DNA of 64,000 nucleotides from Excoecaria cochinchinensis (Eukaryota > Streptophyta > Magnoliopsida > Malpighiales > Euphorbiaceae). The stretch spans positions 1 through 64,000 of the forward strand of contig CANTUQ010000109.1 in assembly GCA_947683425.1 (NCBI GenBank), in the 5' to 3' direction. Shown piece after piece: positions 10,807 to 22,623 of the stretch (positions are counted from its first letter, which is position 1; every line of letters starts with the position of its first letter). The translations under genes were made by a program, and so were the position numbers. The notes beneath the pieces were generated by a model. It ran no database searches. It worked only from the letters and a program-made list of their open reading frames with translations, and was not told where the DNA came from.

Positions 10807-11906
10807 TCTCCCACTCGCACATGACGAAACGATTTCCAGTCGAGATCTCCAGTTATACAGGCAGATAGACCATGTGACCAGGATACATCGAGAGCACTAG
10901 TGCTATACACCTGTTAAGGATATATAGCGTTTCGAAAAGACGAGTTCCTCTTATTCAAGTATGCCTAACCCTATATTACCTTCTCATATTCACTGTTTTA
11001 AGTTATGATCTCATAAAATAATTTTCGTGTTCACTATTATATCTCTACTTATAGAGACCATAATAGGCTAGCGGGTGAACCACAAAACAATTGAATGTGA
11101 TCTAAAGGCTATCTTCCCCTCTTACTATATGCCATCCATAAAGATTCGGCTCGCTTTTCCAGCTAGGTCCGCCAGGCCCAAATTATCCCATGGCCTCTTG
11201 GAGACTAACTAAGTTAGCCATACTGAACCATACTTCAGAGATAAGTTAAGGGTTTTAAGGGCCGAAATATGGTAGCGTCCAACAATAGAAAAACTTGAGA
11301 TCAATAATATTGTCTTTCCATCCCTTGGTCCCATAAACACACATGGTATAAAACATGTGTTATAGTGTTCATTCCTTCCCTTAAAGGAGCGCATGTCTTA
11401 CATTTAAAAATGTATACATATAACACCATATAGAAGCATAAGGTTGCGATGCGCCGAAACATCCAACTTTAGTCTACTTACTTAAGGACTACTTCTGATT
11501 TTTTTAGACAGAACATGTTGGTTACATTTAACTCACCATGGGATTACATTCAATCCTTATTTGGATCTGAATCCAAAGCATACAACCTTATATATGTCTT
11601 TATCTTGCACCTTAACAAGACAAATCTTGTAATTTCTACAAGACAGCACTTTTATTTTGAACAGGCTATCGAGCAATCTCATATGTTTAAAATACGCCTC
11701 ATCTTAATCTTTGTCAACTCATTGACAAAACTAAGATAAACACTCTTGTGAGTGGGCTACTTTTCTATCCGACATGCTCAATCTCAAATCAATAACAGTA
11801 AATATTTACTCATAAACATTCACACTCATGTATTGCTAATAATGAGCTTAATTATTATTCATAAATAATAACATTAAGTGATTACCAAAAATAAGAACAG
11901 TACGAC
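10807..11906 (-). other. Element A 3' non-coding region
   Basis: About 1.1 kb between the RNase H stop and the 3' LTR, starting at the LTR side with the polypurine tract (10807..10820). No convincing ORF. It is homologous to 262..1165. Confidence 0.75.
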
Positions 11907-13863
11907 TCAATTTCTACACAACTGAGATCTCGTGTGCCTCTCAAACACATCTCTAACTATGGGTTTAGTCAACGGATCTGCTATCATATCATGCGTAGAA
12001 ATGTACTGTAAGTTCACATCTTCTCGTATAATAACGTCTTTTGTATATTGATACTTAATGTCGATATGCTTGGTCCTACTATGAAATTTTGGATCTTTCG
12101 TGTAAGCTGTCGACGATTGACTGTCACTATAAATTGTCATTGGTTCCTCCGAGGTAGTTACCCTAAGTTGGTCCATAAACCATTTTAACCAAACAGCCTC
12201 TTGTACTGCAGCTACAGAAGCGACAAATTTAGCTTCCATCGTTGATAGGGCCACACAGATTTGTTTCTTGCTAGTCCATGAGATGGCACCCTTGCCAAGC
12301 AAGAATATGAATTCTGAAGTGGATTTTGTATCATCCACATCTCCTGCCCAATCAGCATCTGTATATCCTCTCAAATTCAGATCCTTACCTCGATAACATA
12401 GAGAATAATCTGTTGTACCTTTGAGGTATCTAAGTATCCTTTAACTGCTTTCTAATGTGCTTCACCTGGGTTAAATCGATATCTACTTGCCATGCCCACA
12501 ACATAGCATATATCAGGTCTTGTGCACAATATTAGCATACATAGGACTACCCACGGCGTTGGCATATGGAATGTTTTCATACATTCTATCTCATTCGGCA
12601 TCTTAGGACACATTTTTTTGATAAGAAACTGATTCTTAGCAATAGGGGTATCAATGGGCTTGCAGTTATGCATATTGAATCGTTCAAGGACTTTGTTAAT
12701 ATATGTCTCTTGAGAAAGAGATAACAACCTCTTGAACGATCTCTTGAAATCTTAACTCTAAGAATATAGTTTGCATGACCCATATCTTTCATCTCAAAGT
12801 TGGACGATAACCATTTTTTGATTTTATTTACGTACCTTTTGTCATTTTTACCTATTAGTATATCGTCTACATGCAATGTTAAAATGACAAAATTACTTTT
12901 AGAGCTTTTGTTATAGACATAATGGTCTTGATCAATCATGCTGAACCCATTCGACATGATCGTCTCATGAAATCTTAAATACCATTGTCTTGATGACTAT
13001 TTGAGGCTATAGATTGATCTCTTTAATCTGCAAACCTTATGTTCACTGCCTATTTCAATGAAACCTATAGGTTGATCCGTGTCGATTTCTTTATACAATT
13101 CTCCATTGATAAAAACAGTCTTTACATCCATTTGATGTAGCTCTAGGTCTAAACTTGCCACTATGGCCAGAATTAACCTTATGGACATAAATCTTACAAC
13201 TGGTGAGCAAGTCTCCTCGTAGTCAATCCCTTCTTGTTATGTAAACCCTTTGGTGACTAGCCGAGCCTTATATCTTTTGATATTACTATAAACTTTTCGC
13301 TTCACCTTGAGAATCCACTTATTCCCAATTGGTTTGCATCCTTCAGGTAGATCAACCAGTTCTCAAACATGATTTGATATTATAGATGCCATCTCTTCTT
13401 CCATTGCTCTAATCCATTTTTCTTTAGATGGGCATGAAAGAACTTCTTAAACATTTTTAAGCTCTTCCTTATCTTGTGGGGTAACTAAAAGAGCTTCGTT
13501 CGAGCCTTCGATCTCAAATCATCGGCGAGGAACACTTCTCCTTTTAGATTTACGTAGTTCTGAATCTTGATAAATATGTCTCATATATTCATCATAATTC
13601 AAAATGCTCCCACTGGGGCCTTTTTTCATACTGTCACTGGAGTCAGGAATACTTCCACTGAAATCAGGGTCTCGAACATCCGGATCATTTGGTGGAGGAA
13701 GGTCTTGACCCTCTTCCTCTAATTCGCTCCCACTCAGATGGAGTGATCCTGATGGTTTTTCTTCTTCACATGTTTCATAAAAAATGAAATCTTGATTCAC
13801 TTCACCCAATTTTGAAAATTCATCCTCTAAGAATATGACATCTCGTGATTCAAACTCTGTCAC
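11907..13863 (-). pseudogene. Element A pol 3' part: integrase C-terminus, reverse transcriptase, RNase H
   Basis: Read on the minus strand from 13863 down. The acidic integrase tail (TEFESRDVIFLEDEF) continues into the RT region (LHQMDVKTVFINGELYKEI), then LTLHVDDILIG, where the usual YVDD catalytic motif reads HVDD. RNase H follows at 11907..12374, with TDADWAGD, a connecting STMEAKF and the C-terminal KHIDIKYQY. Several frameshifts and stops separate these blocks (near 12375..12450, 12730 and 12960..12995). The 5' end of this piece was split from the rest of integrase by the solo LTR at 13864..15296. It cannot encode a working polymerase. Confidence 0.9.
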
Positions 13864-15296
13864 TGATAGGTATCGAAGCCACCAAAAATAAATATCTCAA
13901 TTATCCTATCAATTAAATTATAAATAGGGCAAGAAAGGGTCGAATCCACAGAGACTAGCATTGACTTAATTGTGAATAACCAGATTTTTAACAATAAAAA
14001 TAAAAGGGGTGAGTTTTAATAAACCAAAAATTCAAAAATGCTGAAGTAAAAGGAATAAACAAACAAGCAGTAAATTGATCGAAAGAAATTCAATATATGA
14101 TAAATTCCAGTTAAAGATATTCGCAGTACAGGCTTAATTCAACCGATCATTGATAAAAGAATAAATTTAAAAATTAAATAATGGGCCAGTTATAGCCGTC
14201 GGCTTCGCGCTCCCGACCTAATCTTTCCGTATTAACGAATTAATCAAGTAAGACCGTAATTGATTCCTAGCCAATAAATAACCCTAAACACGTGCAAGAA
14301 TTTAATTGACAACATTAAGGAATAGAAAGACCTAACCTAAGCCAACCGACCTCACGCGAGACCGATTTAGACCAAATCATGCATTTACTCAATATAACAG
14401 CCCCTGTGAGGAAGTTATACTGATTGCCACTTATTGTTAACTTTACTAAACAATTACGGATTTAACAAACTCAACTAGCATTATTTTATTTATTTAAATA
14501 AATAACGGTGCCTCATTAAACATAAAATAAATAACAATCGAGATATGATTTCTCTAAACTTCAATAAATAACATGAACATTATATGAAATTAAGAACATT
14601 AAACAAGCACAACAATCTCACGGTGAATAAAAACCTAGCTTTGAATTAATTTTTAACTAGAACAAAAGTAATTTAGCCACACATGGCCATAAAATCCACA
14701 AAATAAAAATAAAAATAAAAAGTACTTCCTATTACAGTCTTGAGAAAAACGCAGATAAAGAAGAAGGAGAAGAGATGTCACTATTCACGTTTTTCCCTAG
14801 CTAAATAGGAATAAAACCTAGATAAGTTATGAATGTCATTAATTCCTATCCAAACTTTGAAAATAAATTACAAATATTAAATGTAATATTATCTTCCTAA
14901 AAATATTGCCTAATATCCCCTAAATCATGGTCTAATTATCCCTAAATATCTGATAAAGCACAGCTGGCGGCTAGGGCAACTTCGAATTAAAAATATAAAA
15001 ACTGATATGTGATGTCGCGTCTTGGCCGTTAGCCTTGGGCGAGGCAGCTCCTTACCCTTGCCCCTTAGCCTTGGACAAAGCTAAGCCCAAAATCAGCTCT
15101 TTGCTTCTAATTTTTCTTGAACTTTCATGGTTGCTCCAAATTCACTTCATTTAGCTCCAATTTACTTCCTTTTTACCATTTTAACCCTACAATTATCAAA
15201 ATTATAAAACAAGTAAAAAGTACTAATATAAACTAAAATTAAGCGCATAAAAGTGAGGAAAAACAAACTAAAATATGCAACATTAGGCACTTAACA
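13864..15296 (-). mobile_element. Solo LTR (Athila/Gypsy-like) inserted in element A integrase
   Basis: A 1433 bp unit starting TGATAGGTATCGAAGCC and ending GCACTTAACA, flanked by a perfect GTCAC duplication (13859..13863 and 15297..15301), with no internal genes. Read in reverse it begins TGTTAAGTGCC and carries GGAGCTAAATG and CTGTGGATTCGACCC near its end. These are features shared with Athila-type LTRs and, loosely, with the LTR of element B. It is best explained as a solo LTR left by recombination. Integrase coding resumes in phase on the other side. Confidence 0.9.
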
Positions 15297-15301
15297 GTCA
15301 C

Positions 15302-15882
15302 TGTACCATTTTCCTGTTCACCCATGAAGACGTATCCTTTTGATACTTCAGAATATCTCACAAATATATTCTTTTTACCTCTTGGTCCCAATTTATCATG
15401 GACGTAAGTAGCTCAATCCCAAGGTCGTAAATGGCTTAGATCAAGTTATCGACCAGTCCACATCTCATAAGGCATGGATGTGAGAGATTTAGCGGGCACA
15501 CGATTTAGAACATATATAGCAGTTAATAGAGCATCTCTCCAATAGAAGATTGGCAAATTTGCCTCTGCCATCATAAATCTAACCATTTCAAGGAGAGTCC
15601 TATTTCTCCTTTCCGCAACACCATTTTGTTGTGGAGTTTTGGGAATGAAAAACTGATGCTCAATCCCTTTTTCATCACATAAAGCTTTAAATTCATCTTA
15701 AAGATATTCCCGACCTCGATCAGTTCTCAAAACTTTAATCCTTTTGTTTAATTGATTTTAAACAAAATTCATATAAGTCTTGAAGCAACACAATGCTTTT
15801 GACTTGTGAGAAATCAAATAGATATAACCATACCTAGTATAGTCATCTATAAATGTGATGAAATAATAGGTCCCATGCCTTA
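15302..15882 (-). pseudogene. Element A integrase core fragment
   Basis: Minus-strand translation shows the integrase core: FITFIDDYTRYGY near 15860, the TPQQNGVAERRNRTL block with the catalytic glutamate near 15600, and RDALLTAIYVLNRVP. Stops interrupt it. It is bounded on the left by the solo LTR and on the right by element B, whose target duplication CCTTA (15878..15882) is the last part of this fragment. The reading continues at 26791 beyond element B. Confidence 0.9.
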
Positions 15883-17837
15883 TGATAAGTTGCAATTATA
15901 TTAATATTTTAGATTAATTATTGGCCTAATTATATGTTTTATTTATTTAATTTTAATAATAATTAATGAGTTTTTGCATTTTTATTAATTTATAGTATTT
16001 TTATAATTTTTAATAAGTTTGGAATGTTTTCAGGTGTTATATTATTAATCGGAGCTAAATTGGAGGTTGTTGGGTGAATTTAGAAGAATTAAGGCAAAAA
16101 GAGGCAGATTTGCCTATTGCACAGCCGTGCTTTCGAATTGCACAGCTGTGCTTTCGGATTGCACAGCTATGCAGGCGCAAGGCACAGCTGTGTCACGCAA
16201 ATGAAGGCGCGCGCACGGAGCTTGACGACGCAAATATCGCCTCTCTTCCTCGCAGAGCACAGCCGTGCTTCCTCGCAGAGCACAGCCGTGTAACGCATGA
16301 GGCGCGCGAGGATGAGGAACGACGCTCATTGCACAGCCGTGCTAATGAAATGCACAGCTGTGTCACGCTGTTTCCCACAACGATGCAACGACGCAAGAAA
16401 CCCTAGCGCCCCCATTTAATTCCAGAACACAGCTGTGCTTATCAAAGCACAGCTGTGCTTTTCTTCAGTTAAATACAATATGACGCCGCATAGAGAGAAG
16501 GCAGTTTAGTTTTTAGTTTTAGTTCTAGTTTGTATTTTTCTCTCTTCTCCTTAGGGTAGACTTAGATTTATTTTCCATTAAATTCCAGCAATATTTTATT
16601 TAATTTCCATGTTTTAATTCTTCTTTTAAACTTTGTTTTAGCTTAGATTTCATTTCAATTTGCACTTTGATTCCAATTTAATTTAGATTATTTTTATTTT
16701 AATTTTATATTTTGGGATTTAAGGAAATTCAACGGTGGATGAACAAGAACTTCAAGATCCATTTTCTCTTTTCATCAAGGGTGTATTCTAAACTTAATTT
16801 TTCATATTTTATATTTATATTCTTGATGTTAAGGTAGTTGTTCATACTTGGGAGTTCTTGAATCATATGTGTATTCTGGAAATTTGGATTTAATAAATAT
16901 TTTCATGTTTTCTTTTATTCCTCTTGTTATATATTGTTTTGCAATTATAATGATGATTGGAGCTAAATCCGAAAATTATTGTTTGTGCAAATGCTCTGTT
17001 CTTTTAATATTGATATTTATCTTTCCAGCTTAATCCATGGATATGGTAGGTTGGTTTGTGGGTGTTAATGTTATTAGATTAAGAATTGTGAGGAATAAAT
17101 AGGTTTTAGATAACTGAATCCGGGATGGTAGGTTGTCTTAGATCTAGGAATTGGTCATATTATACATATAGTTCAGTTTTATCTTCTCTGAAATTATCTG
17201 TTGTTGCTGAATTGAATGCAAGTTAAGGGGAGATCTACCAGGATAAACTTTGATTGTAATCAGTTCATAAATACATACATATGCTCTGTTCTATTTTAAT
17301 CAACTTCCATTGGTTTGATGAATCCGAATTGGTATTTAAATCTGTGAATGTTTATTTTAATAGGTTCAGAATGGTGGAAGATAAATGAGTTTGATATCTG
17401 AATCCGAACTGGTAGGATTGTCTGACTTAGAACTTACAAACATGTGATAATGCTAATATATGTGCTGAATCCGAAAGGTAGGTTCATTAATTAGAATAGC
17501 TGAATCCGAAAGGTAAGCTTGGGTTTAGATAGGTTATCCAGAATTTCATGTTATATTATTTTACCAATTTTCAGTTACATATATGAGGATAGAATTTCCC
17601 AAGTATTTAATTTCATCTTTGAATAATTTTTTGATGAACAATTTTATTTTCAATTGTTAATTTATTTTCTGGTTTAGTTTAATCTTCTCCACCAATCACA
17701 CCGGGGACATCTCAAATTCACTCAACCATAGATATTTAACTGAACAACCCTTTTTCCCTTGGGTACGATAACTCGGGGTCCTAACTATACCCCACTTTAT
17801 TACTTGTCGATTCGGTACACTTGCCGAGGACCCGTCA
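15883..17837 (+). repeat. Element B 5' LTR
   Basis: 1955 bp. It contains nine or so GCACAGCYGTGC palindromes at 16119..16458 and, in the 3' part, four dispersed copies of CTGAATCCG(A/G) followed by GGTAGG-like sequence (about 17116, 17397, 17464 and 17503). Confidence 0.95.
16119..16458. repeat. Cluster of GCACAGC(T/C)GTGC palindromes in the 5' LTR
   Basis: At least nine copies or near copies of the 12 bp palindrome GCACAGCTGTGC, with CAGCCGTG variants, at irregular 10-70 bp spacing in the GC-rich middle of the LTR. The 3' LTR carries the same cluster at 25067..25406. The core CAGCTG is an E-box. Confidence 0.95.
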
Positions 17838-17843
17838 AGTTTT

Positions 17844-17861
17844 TGGCGCCGTTGTCGGGGA
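17844..17861 (+). other. Element B primer binding site (tRNA-Asp type)
   Basis: TGGCGCCGTTGTCGGGGA lies 6 bases after the 5' LTR. It matches the complement of the plant tRNA-Asp 3' end with one mismatch (T for C). This is the primer used by Athila-type elements. Confidence 0.9.
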
Positions 17862-17973
17862 ATACGGTGTTGTTTGTTCTATATCTTTTGTTGAGTTAGT
17901 TTGAGGTTTTTATTTTTCTTTTTATTTTAATTTGGTGTTTATTTTTGCAGGAAAATATTGAGACATTTTCAAA

Positions 17974-18780
17974 ATGATGCAAGATAGTGATCAAGATTAT
18001 GAGTTGTTCCTTTTGCGAGAACAAGTGAATGATATGATGAGGGAGATGCAAGAGTTACGACAAATGTATTCAACTTCACCAGTCACCTATTCACCGTCTT
18101 TTGAAGATCCTCACTCTTCATGTGTATCACAAGAGTATCACTTTTTCCATATCGAACGTCTTTCAAACTACAATTATTGTAGAGAGAGGGAATACCAAGC
18201 AGAAAGGAGAGAGTTGCAGGCTACAATCAACTATCAAGAGAAGAGGATCAAGGCTCAAGGGGATTTATTAAAGAGTCAAGCATTGGAGATCCAAAATTTG
18301 GAATCCAAGTTAGAAATTTTAATTGTCTCTCCGAGTGATCAAAAAGATGGTGGTGAATTGAGTCATGCACCTATAGAGATTAATGAGAATATTGAAACTT
18401 TTGAGGATGGGTTGCATGAAGAAGAAAAGGAGCCAATTATTGTTGAAGATAAATCTTGTGTTTTTTTGGAAACTAATTTCAATTTTTCTTTGCAGGATAG
18501 TGCACCAAAGGAGCAAGAGTTGAATGATTCTCAAATGGAAACACTGAATTCAGTCCATTTGAAGGATTTATTTAGGCTTGAAGAGCCGGTAGAGTTCGTG
18601 TATAATGAACCCAAGGTGGAGTCATACTTCATCGAAGATATGGAATTTCCCACCTTGGTAGCTTTCGATGATTTTCTCCTACTGAAGGGGGAAAATGAAG
18701 AGCAAAAACCAGAAAGACCATTATTTGGTTCACAAGCTCGTCCACCCGAGAGTAAAATGAGTCGAGCTGGGACTCAATAA
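17974..18780 (+). CDS. Element B ORF1, coiled-coil protein in the gag position
   Basis: An intact 268 aa frame beginning about 110 bp after the primer site, where gag normally sits. Residues about 5-35 and 70-115 are rich in heptad-like Leu/Glu/Lys/Gln (for example LREQVNDMMREMQELRQMY), so two coiled coils are likely. The remainder is acidic. There is no CCHC zinc knuckle, no protease motif, and no Gag similarity that I recognise. A splice-acceptor-like TTTATTTTTGCAG (ending 17950) precedes the ATG. It may be a divergent Gag-like assembly protein; that is inference from position and coiled coils. No frameshift or stop is present. Confidence 0.75.
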   Translation: MMQDSDQDYELFLLREQVNDMMREMQELRQMYSTSPVTYSPSFEDPHSSCVSQEYHFFHIERLSNYNYCREREYQAERRELQATINYQEKRIKAQGDLLKSQALEIQNLESKLEILIVSPSDQKDGGELSHAPIEINENIETFEDGLHEEEKEPIIVEDKSCVFLETNFNFSLQDSAPKEQELNDSQMETLNSVHLKDLFRLEEPVEFVYNEPKVESYFIEDMEFPTLVAFDDFLLLKGENEEQKPERPLFGSQARPPESKMSRAGTQ

Positions 18781-21093
18781 ACCAGAACTTTTATTTTTCT
18801 TAACCCTTCCTATTTAATTTTCTGTCATTTTTCTGTGTTTATGTTTTGATTTTTAATTACTAGTTGTTTGTATTTTTATTTTTATTTTTTTTTAAAAATA
18901 AAAAAATAAAATAAAATAATAATAATAATAATAATAAAAATAAAAATGAAAAAAATGACTATAATAATAATAATAAAATAAATTTATTATATATATTTTT
19001 TATAAAATAATATTCCTCAAATTTTCAGTGTGTTAGAATGTTAATTTGTTATTTTGAATGTTTAATTAGTTGGATTTAATTTTTGTGTTATTTGGTTTTG
19101 ATTTGTTTCATTGTTTTGGGAATTAATAGTTGAGAAGGAAGAAAATTTCAATTGAGGAGCAAGAAGCCAAGAAGTGCAAATTGGAACAGGGCAGTAGCAT
19201 CAGGTATAGTGCAAAAGACACAGCTGTGCTTTTACAAAAGCACAGCTGTGCTTTCATTTAAAACACGCTGAAAGAGTAGCGCTGGAAAGAAGCACAGCTG
19301 TGCTTATTTCAAAAGCACAGCTGTGCTTTCGTTTAAAAAACACGCCCAACGTCGCGCAGTAAAAAAAAAACACAGCTGTGCTTATTTCAAAAGCACAGCT
19401 GTGCATTTTCGCACAGACCTTTTAACACACGCTGTGCTCCCTCTTTCTTCTTCTTTCTCTTTTCTTCTCCTCTGTTCCCCCCTATTCTTAAAAATCAAAA
19501 TTTTCTCCGATCTTCAAGTGCAATCCAAGCTGTTAACAGGTAATTTAAATCTAATTCTTATTTTCGAACTGTAATTGAAATATATTCTTAGTTTCTATTT
19601 AATTTTCACTTTTTCCCCAAAATTCTGCCCGATATTGATTTTTCCCCATTTTCGCACAAGTTCTAGATTTCTGCTTGAGTTCGAGATAGATTGAACTGAG
19701 CCATTCCTTCAATTCTTGGTTTTCAAATTCTTAACTTTAGCATTCCAGTAATTTTTGCAACCTACAGGTATGTCTATTTCCCTCATCTCTGTTCTAAACG
19801 ATACTGTGTAAATGTACATTTTCTTTCACTAATTTTTTCTGGGATTTTGATGTTTATTTGTGATTATGTGAATTGTGCTGCTTGTCTTGTGCGTTTGTAC
19901 AGATCTTTGGGTGTTGGGAGTTATTAAATTTGCACACAAATCCAGTTTATATCCATGCACACCAGCTGTTTGTTTAAATGCTTCAATGGATGTTCAAAGA
20001 ATAATTTTGTGCTTTTGTTTAATTTGTACAACAATTCTTGTGCATTAATTCTTATAGAAATTGTCAATTTGAACTATGCAATTTATGTTAGAGCTGGATG
20101 GCATGAACTTTGTGCTTATATGTCATGAAAATCATTACCAATCGCACTGTTGGAGCTGATTTAAACAGCTGCTGTGATGAGAGTCTGGCCAACTTTTAAT
20201 GGAGCAGTTTGTCTAGGAATTATCAGTCTTTAGAGCTTAATTTTTATGTCATTCTTTTCTGGGTATTGAAGCTGCCATGTTGACTGGGTTTTGGGCTTAT
20301 TTTTCAATTATCTAGCTTGCATTTATTCTTTACTTGGTCAATTGAAAGGGAGAATCATGGATGATGGGATTTTGAACTTCAATTGGGGAAATTAAATGTT
20401 TTCATTGTATTAGTTTATTTGGGCATAGCAATGGATGGGGAGATGTTGAAAGTTAATTTTAAATTACTTGAGATTATGCTTGGTGATTGTATTGTGTGAT
20501 ATTGGTGTTGTTGCTTTTAGCTTTTTAATTTAGATGCAATTGATATTATGTTTATTGTTTTGAGGAACATGCATGTTTTCTAGCTCCCGAATTGATGGGA
20601 TTAGGATGAGTTGCAATGGATACCAATTTTTCAAATTCTTATTCACATGTAACTTTGAATTTTTCCTACATATTTTTGCTGTGAATGACGCAGTGATTAA
20701 GTAGACTTTGCATTTTTCTCTGTTATTCTCCAATAATTGCATTTATTTTATTTTTGGCATGTACATTTCAATGATGAATTACTTGTGCGTATTTTATTTT
20801 CCACCGTGTGCTTTTCATTTTCAATTTCTTTAACTTCAAATTTGTGCAATCTTCCAATTGTTACTATTCTGTGCATAGAATTTGTACTTTAATAGGTTTA
20901 TACATTTGCCTTATGCTTAATGTTTCAATTTTTGCATCATCATTAGCTAGAAAGTATATTTATTTTGCAAATTTCTGTTGTGACGTGTTGGTGAGTTTTG
21001 ATATTATTCTTCCAATTTAGTTATAGATGTGGTATGCGCTTAATGAAACCAAGAATGTTTTGAACAAAGTGTTTACTTTCTTTTTCAGGAACC
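18781..21093 (+). other. Element B inter-ORF region with palindromes and intron-like sequence
   Basis: 2.3 kb without a convincing ORF. It holds A/T-rich simple repeats at 18885..18990, a second palindrome cluster (19218..19404), a pyrimidine-rich leader (about 19440..19480), and donor-like CAG|GTAATT (19540) and ACAG|GTATGT (19768). From there to CTTTCTTTTTCAG (ending 21088) the sequence is T-rich and resembles a plant intron leading straight to ORF2. Confidence 0.6.
19218..19404. repeat. Internal cluster of (G/A)CACAGCTGTGC palindromes
   Basis: Six copies in three pairs. Each pair is joined by a short spacer such as TTATTTCAAAA. The motif is the same as in the LTR cluster. Confidence 0.95.
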
Positions 21094-22623
21094 ATGGTTC
21101 GTAACAGAGAAGAGCAACCATCAGCGCCCATTCAGCCTCCTGAGTGGTTGACTCCAGCTCAACGCACACTGTTCAACAAATTAGCTGCAAAAATTATCAT
21201 ATCCAGCAGGTTCATGAGTAGGAAAACACTCATGGATCTAGGCATTGAAGAGAGGGTATTATCTCTGCTGAGGAACATTGGATGGGAGGAGTTCTTTTCT
21301 CTGAATGGTCCGACTTATCCTGAGATAACATTGGAGTTTCTTAGTACGTTTCAGTACTCTCCTAGGTTATCTCTGGATGATCGGAATACCATCCAGTTTA
21401 GAGTGCGCAATATCCCCTATTTTCTATCGATTTCTGACCTGGCAAGGTACTTAGGACTGCCAGTGGATGGGGAAGTACATATAGTGGGTGAATCAACTGC
21501 GCACTGGGCTATTGTTGGGAAACCCAACATGGAATTTAATGCGCGAAACACCAAGTCTACCAAACTCCGCTCTCCGGTATATCAGTACTTGCATAGAGTT
21601 ATGACATCATCAGCGTTTATGCGACCAGAGTGTCCTAGCAATGTGAGTACATCTGACCTATTTTTTTTATATGCTATGGAGGCTGGGGTACGAGTGAATG
21701 CAGTACCCTGGTTGTGTAAGCAGCTGAAGAGAGCTGCAGCCACCTCAGGAAAGAGGATTGGGATCGGTGGGTTGATCACCGTTATTATGAGGGCCCTGCA
21801 TCTACCTACTGCCGACATGGGCAGACACTTGACGTCGTCTTATTTTATTGATGAGGAGGTAGTGCTTAGATGTAGGATAGCTATAGAGGATCCCTCTTCT
21901 GAGTGTGGCTATAGAGTTAGGAGAGCGGAGGAGGAGGCTCAGGACTTGGGTGATGATGGAGAGGGTGATTCTGATGACGCCCCAGCGCCAGTTGATCATG
22001 ATGATGCTCCACCACCACCACCACCGCCACAGGGACCGGTATTCAGTACATACAGTAGGAGGGTGAGACAGAGGATTGATGTACCGTTCTCCCCTCCAGA
22101 CATGAGTCGATATGCTCAGGCACATGACGAGCCGTCATCTTCCACAGCACCTCCACCCTCAGCTCCATCGTTAGATGCCTCGCAGGTCCAGACATTGATC
22201 TCGGAGATGCGGTCCATGACTGCTATGATGATGAGGTTTGAGACTGCGATTGGCACGCTTCAGGAGTCATTCAGTGAGTCGAGGAGGGAGCAGGCAGCCT
22301 TCCAGGAGAGGGTGTGGGAGAGACTGGATACATTGAGCAGAGAGCTGGCGGAGGTCACGGCAGCTACCTCTCAGAGTGACCAGATGATATCTGGCGTGGA
22401 CTTATCGGTACAGCGAGCTTGGGAGCGACTGGCTTCTATTGAGACTCAGCTGGAGCAGGTGCGCCGAGATATGGTCCTGGGAGCTGAGCAGAGAGATGCA
22501 TTTTTGGGATCCTTCCAGCATAGGATTATGACACAGTTGGACAGGTTGAGCGTTGAGATTCGTGGATTTTTCACTCCTGTTTCCACTGTGTTTCCTCCAC
22601 ATCTGAGACGACCACCACAGTAA
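21094..22623 (+). CDS. Element B ORF2, Athila ORF1/plant-transposon-domain protein with coiled coil
   Basis: An intact 509 aa frame in the env-like position. Residues about 15-265 form an alpha-helical domain with WLTPAQRTLFNKLA, IGWEEFFSLNGPTYPEITLE, NIPYFLSISDLARYLGLP and SDLFFLYAMEAG. These resemble the domain found in Athila ORF proteins and the plant family often called putative plant transposon protein. Next come an acidic stretch (GDDGEGDSDDA), a proline tract (APPPPPPPQGP), and a long coiled coil over about residues 365-485. There is no signal peptide or membrane segment, so a true envelope protein is unlikely. The ATG lies 5 bases after a strong splice acceptor (CAG at 21086..21088), which suggests expression from a spliced RNA. 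The N-terminal domain aligns by eye with the env-position ORF of element D. Confidence 0.8.
   Translation: MVRNREEQPSAPIQPPEWLTPAQRTLFNKLAAKIIISSRFMSRKTLMDLGIEERVLSLLRNIGWEEFFSLNGPTYPEITLEFLSTFQYSPRLSLDDRNTIQFRVRNIPYFLSISDLARYLGLPVDGEVHIVGESTAHWAIVGKPNMEFNARNTKSTKLRSPVYQYLHRVMTSSAFMRPECPSNVSTSDLFFLYAMEAGVRVNAVPWLCKQLKRAAATSGKRIGIGGLITVIMRALHLPTADMGRHLTSSYFIDEEVVLRCRIAIEDPSSECGYRVRRAEEEAQDLGDDGEGDSDDAPAPVDHDDAPPPPPPPQGPVFSTYSRRVRQRIDVPFSPPDMSRYAQAHDEPSSSTAPPPSAPSLDASQVQTLISEMRSMTAMMMRFETAIGTLQESFSESRREQAAFQERVWERLDTLSRELAEVTAATSQSDQMISGVDLSVQRAWERLASIETQLEQVRRDMVLGAEQRDAFLGSFQHRIMTQLDRLSVEIRGFFTPVSTVFPPHLRRPPQ

Noticed and set aside
16074..16406. 110 aa ORF in the B LTR (also 25022..25354)
   Set aside because: It spans the GCACAGCTGTGC cluster inside an LTR. 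The repeated Ala-Gln-Leu-Cys text comes from the palindrome.
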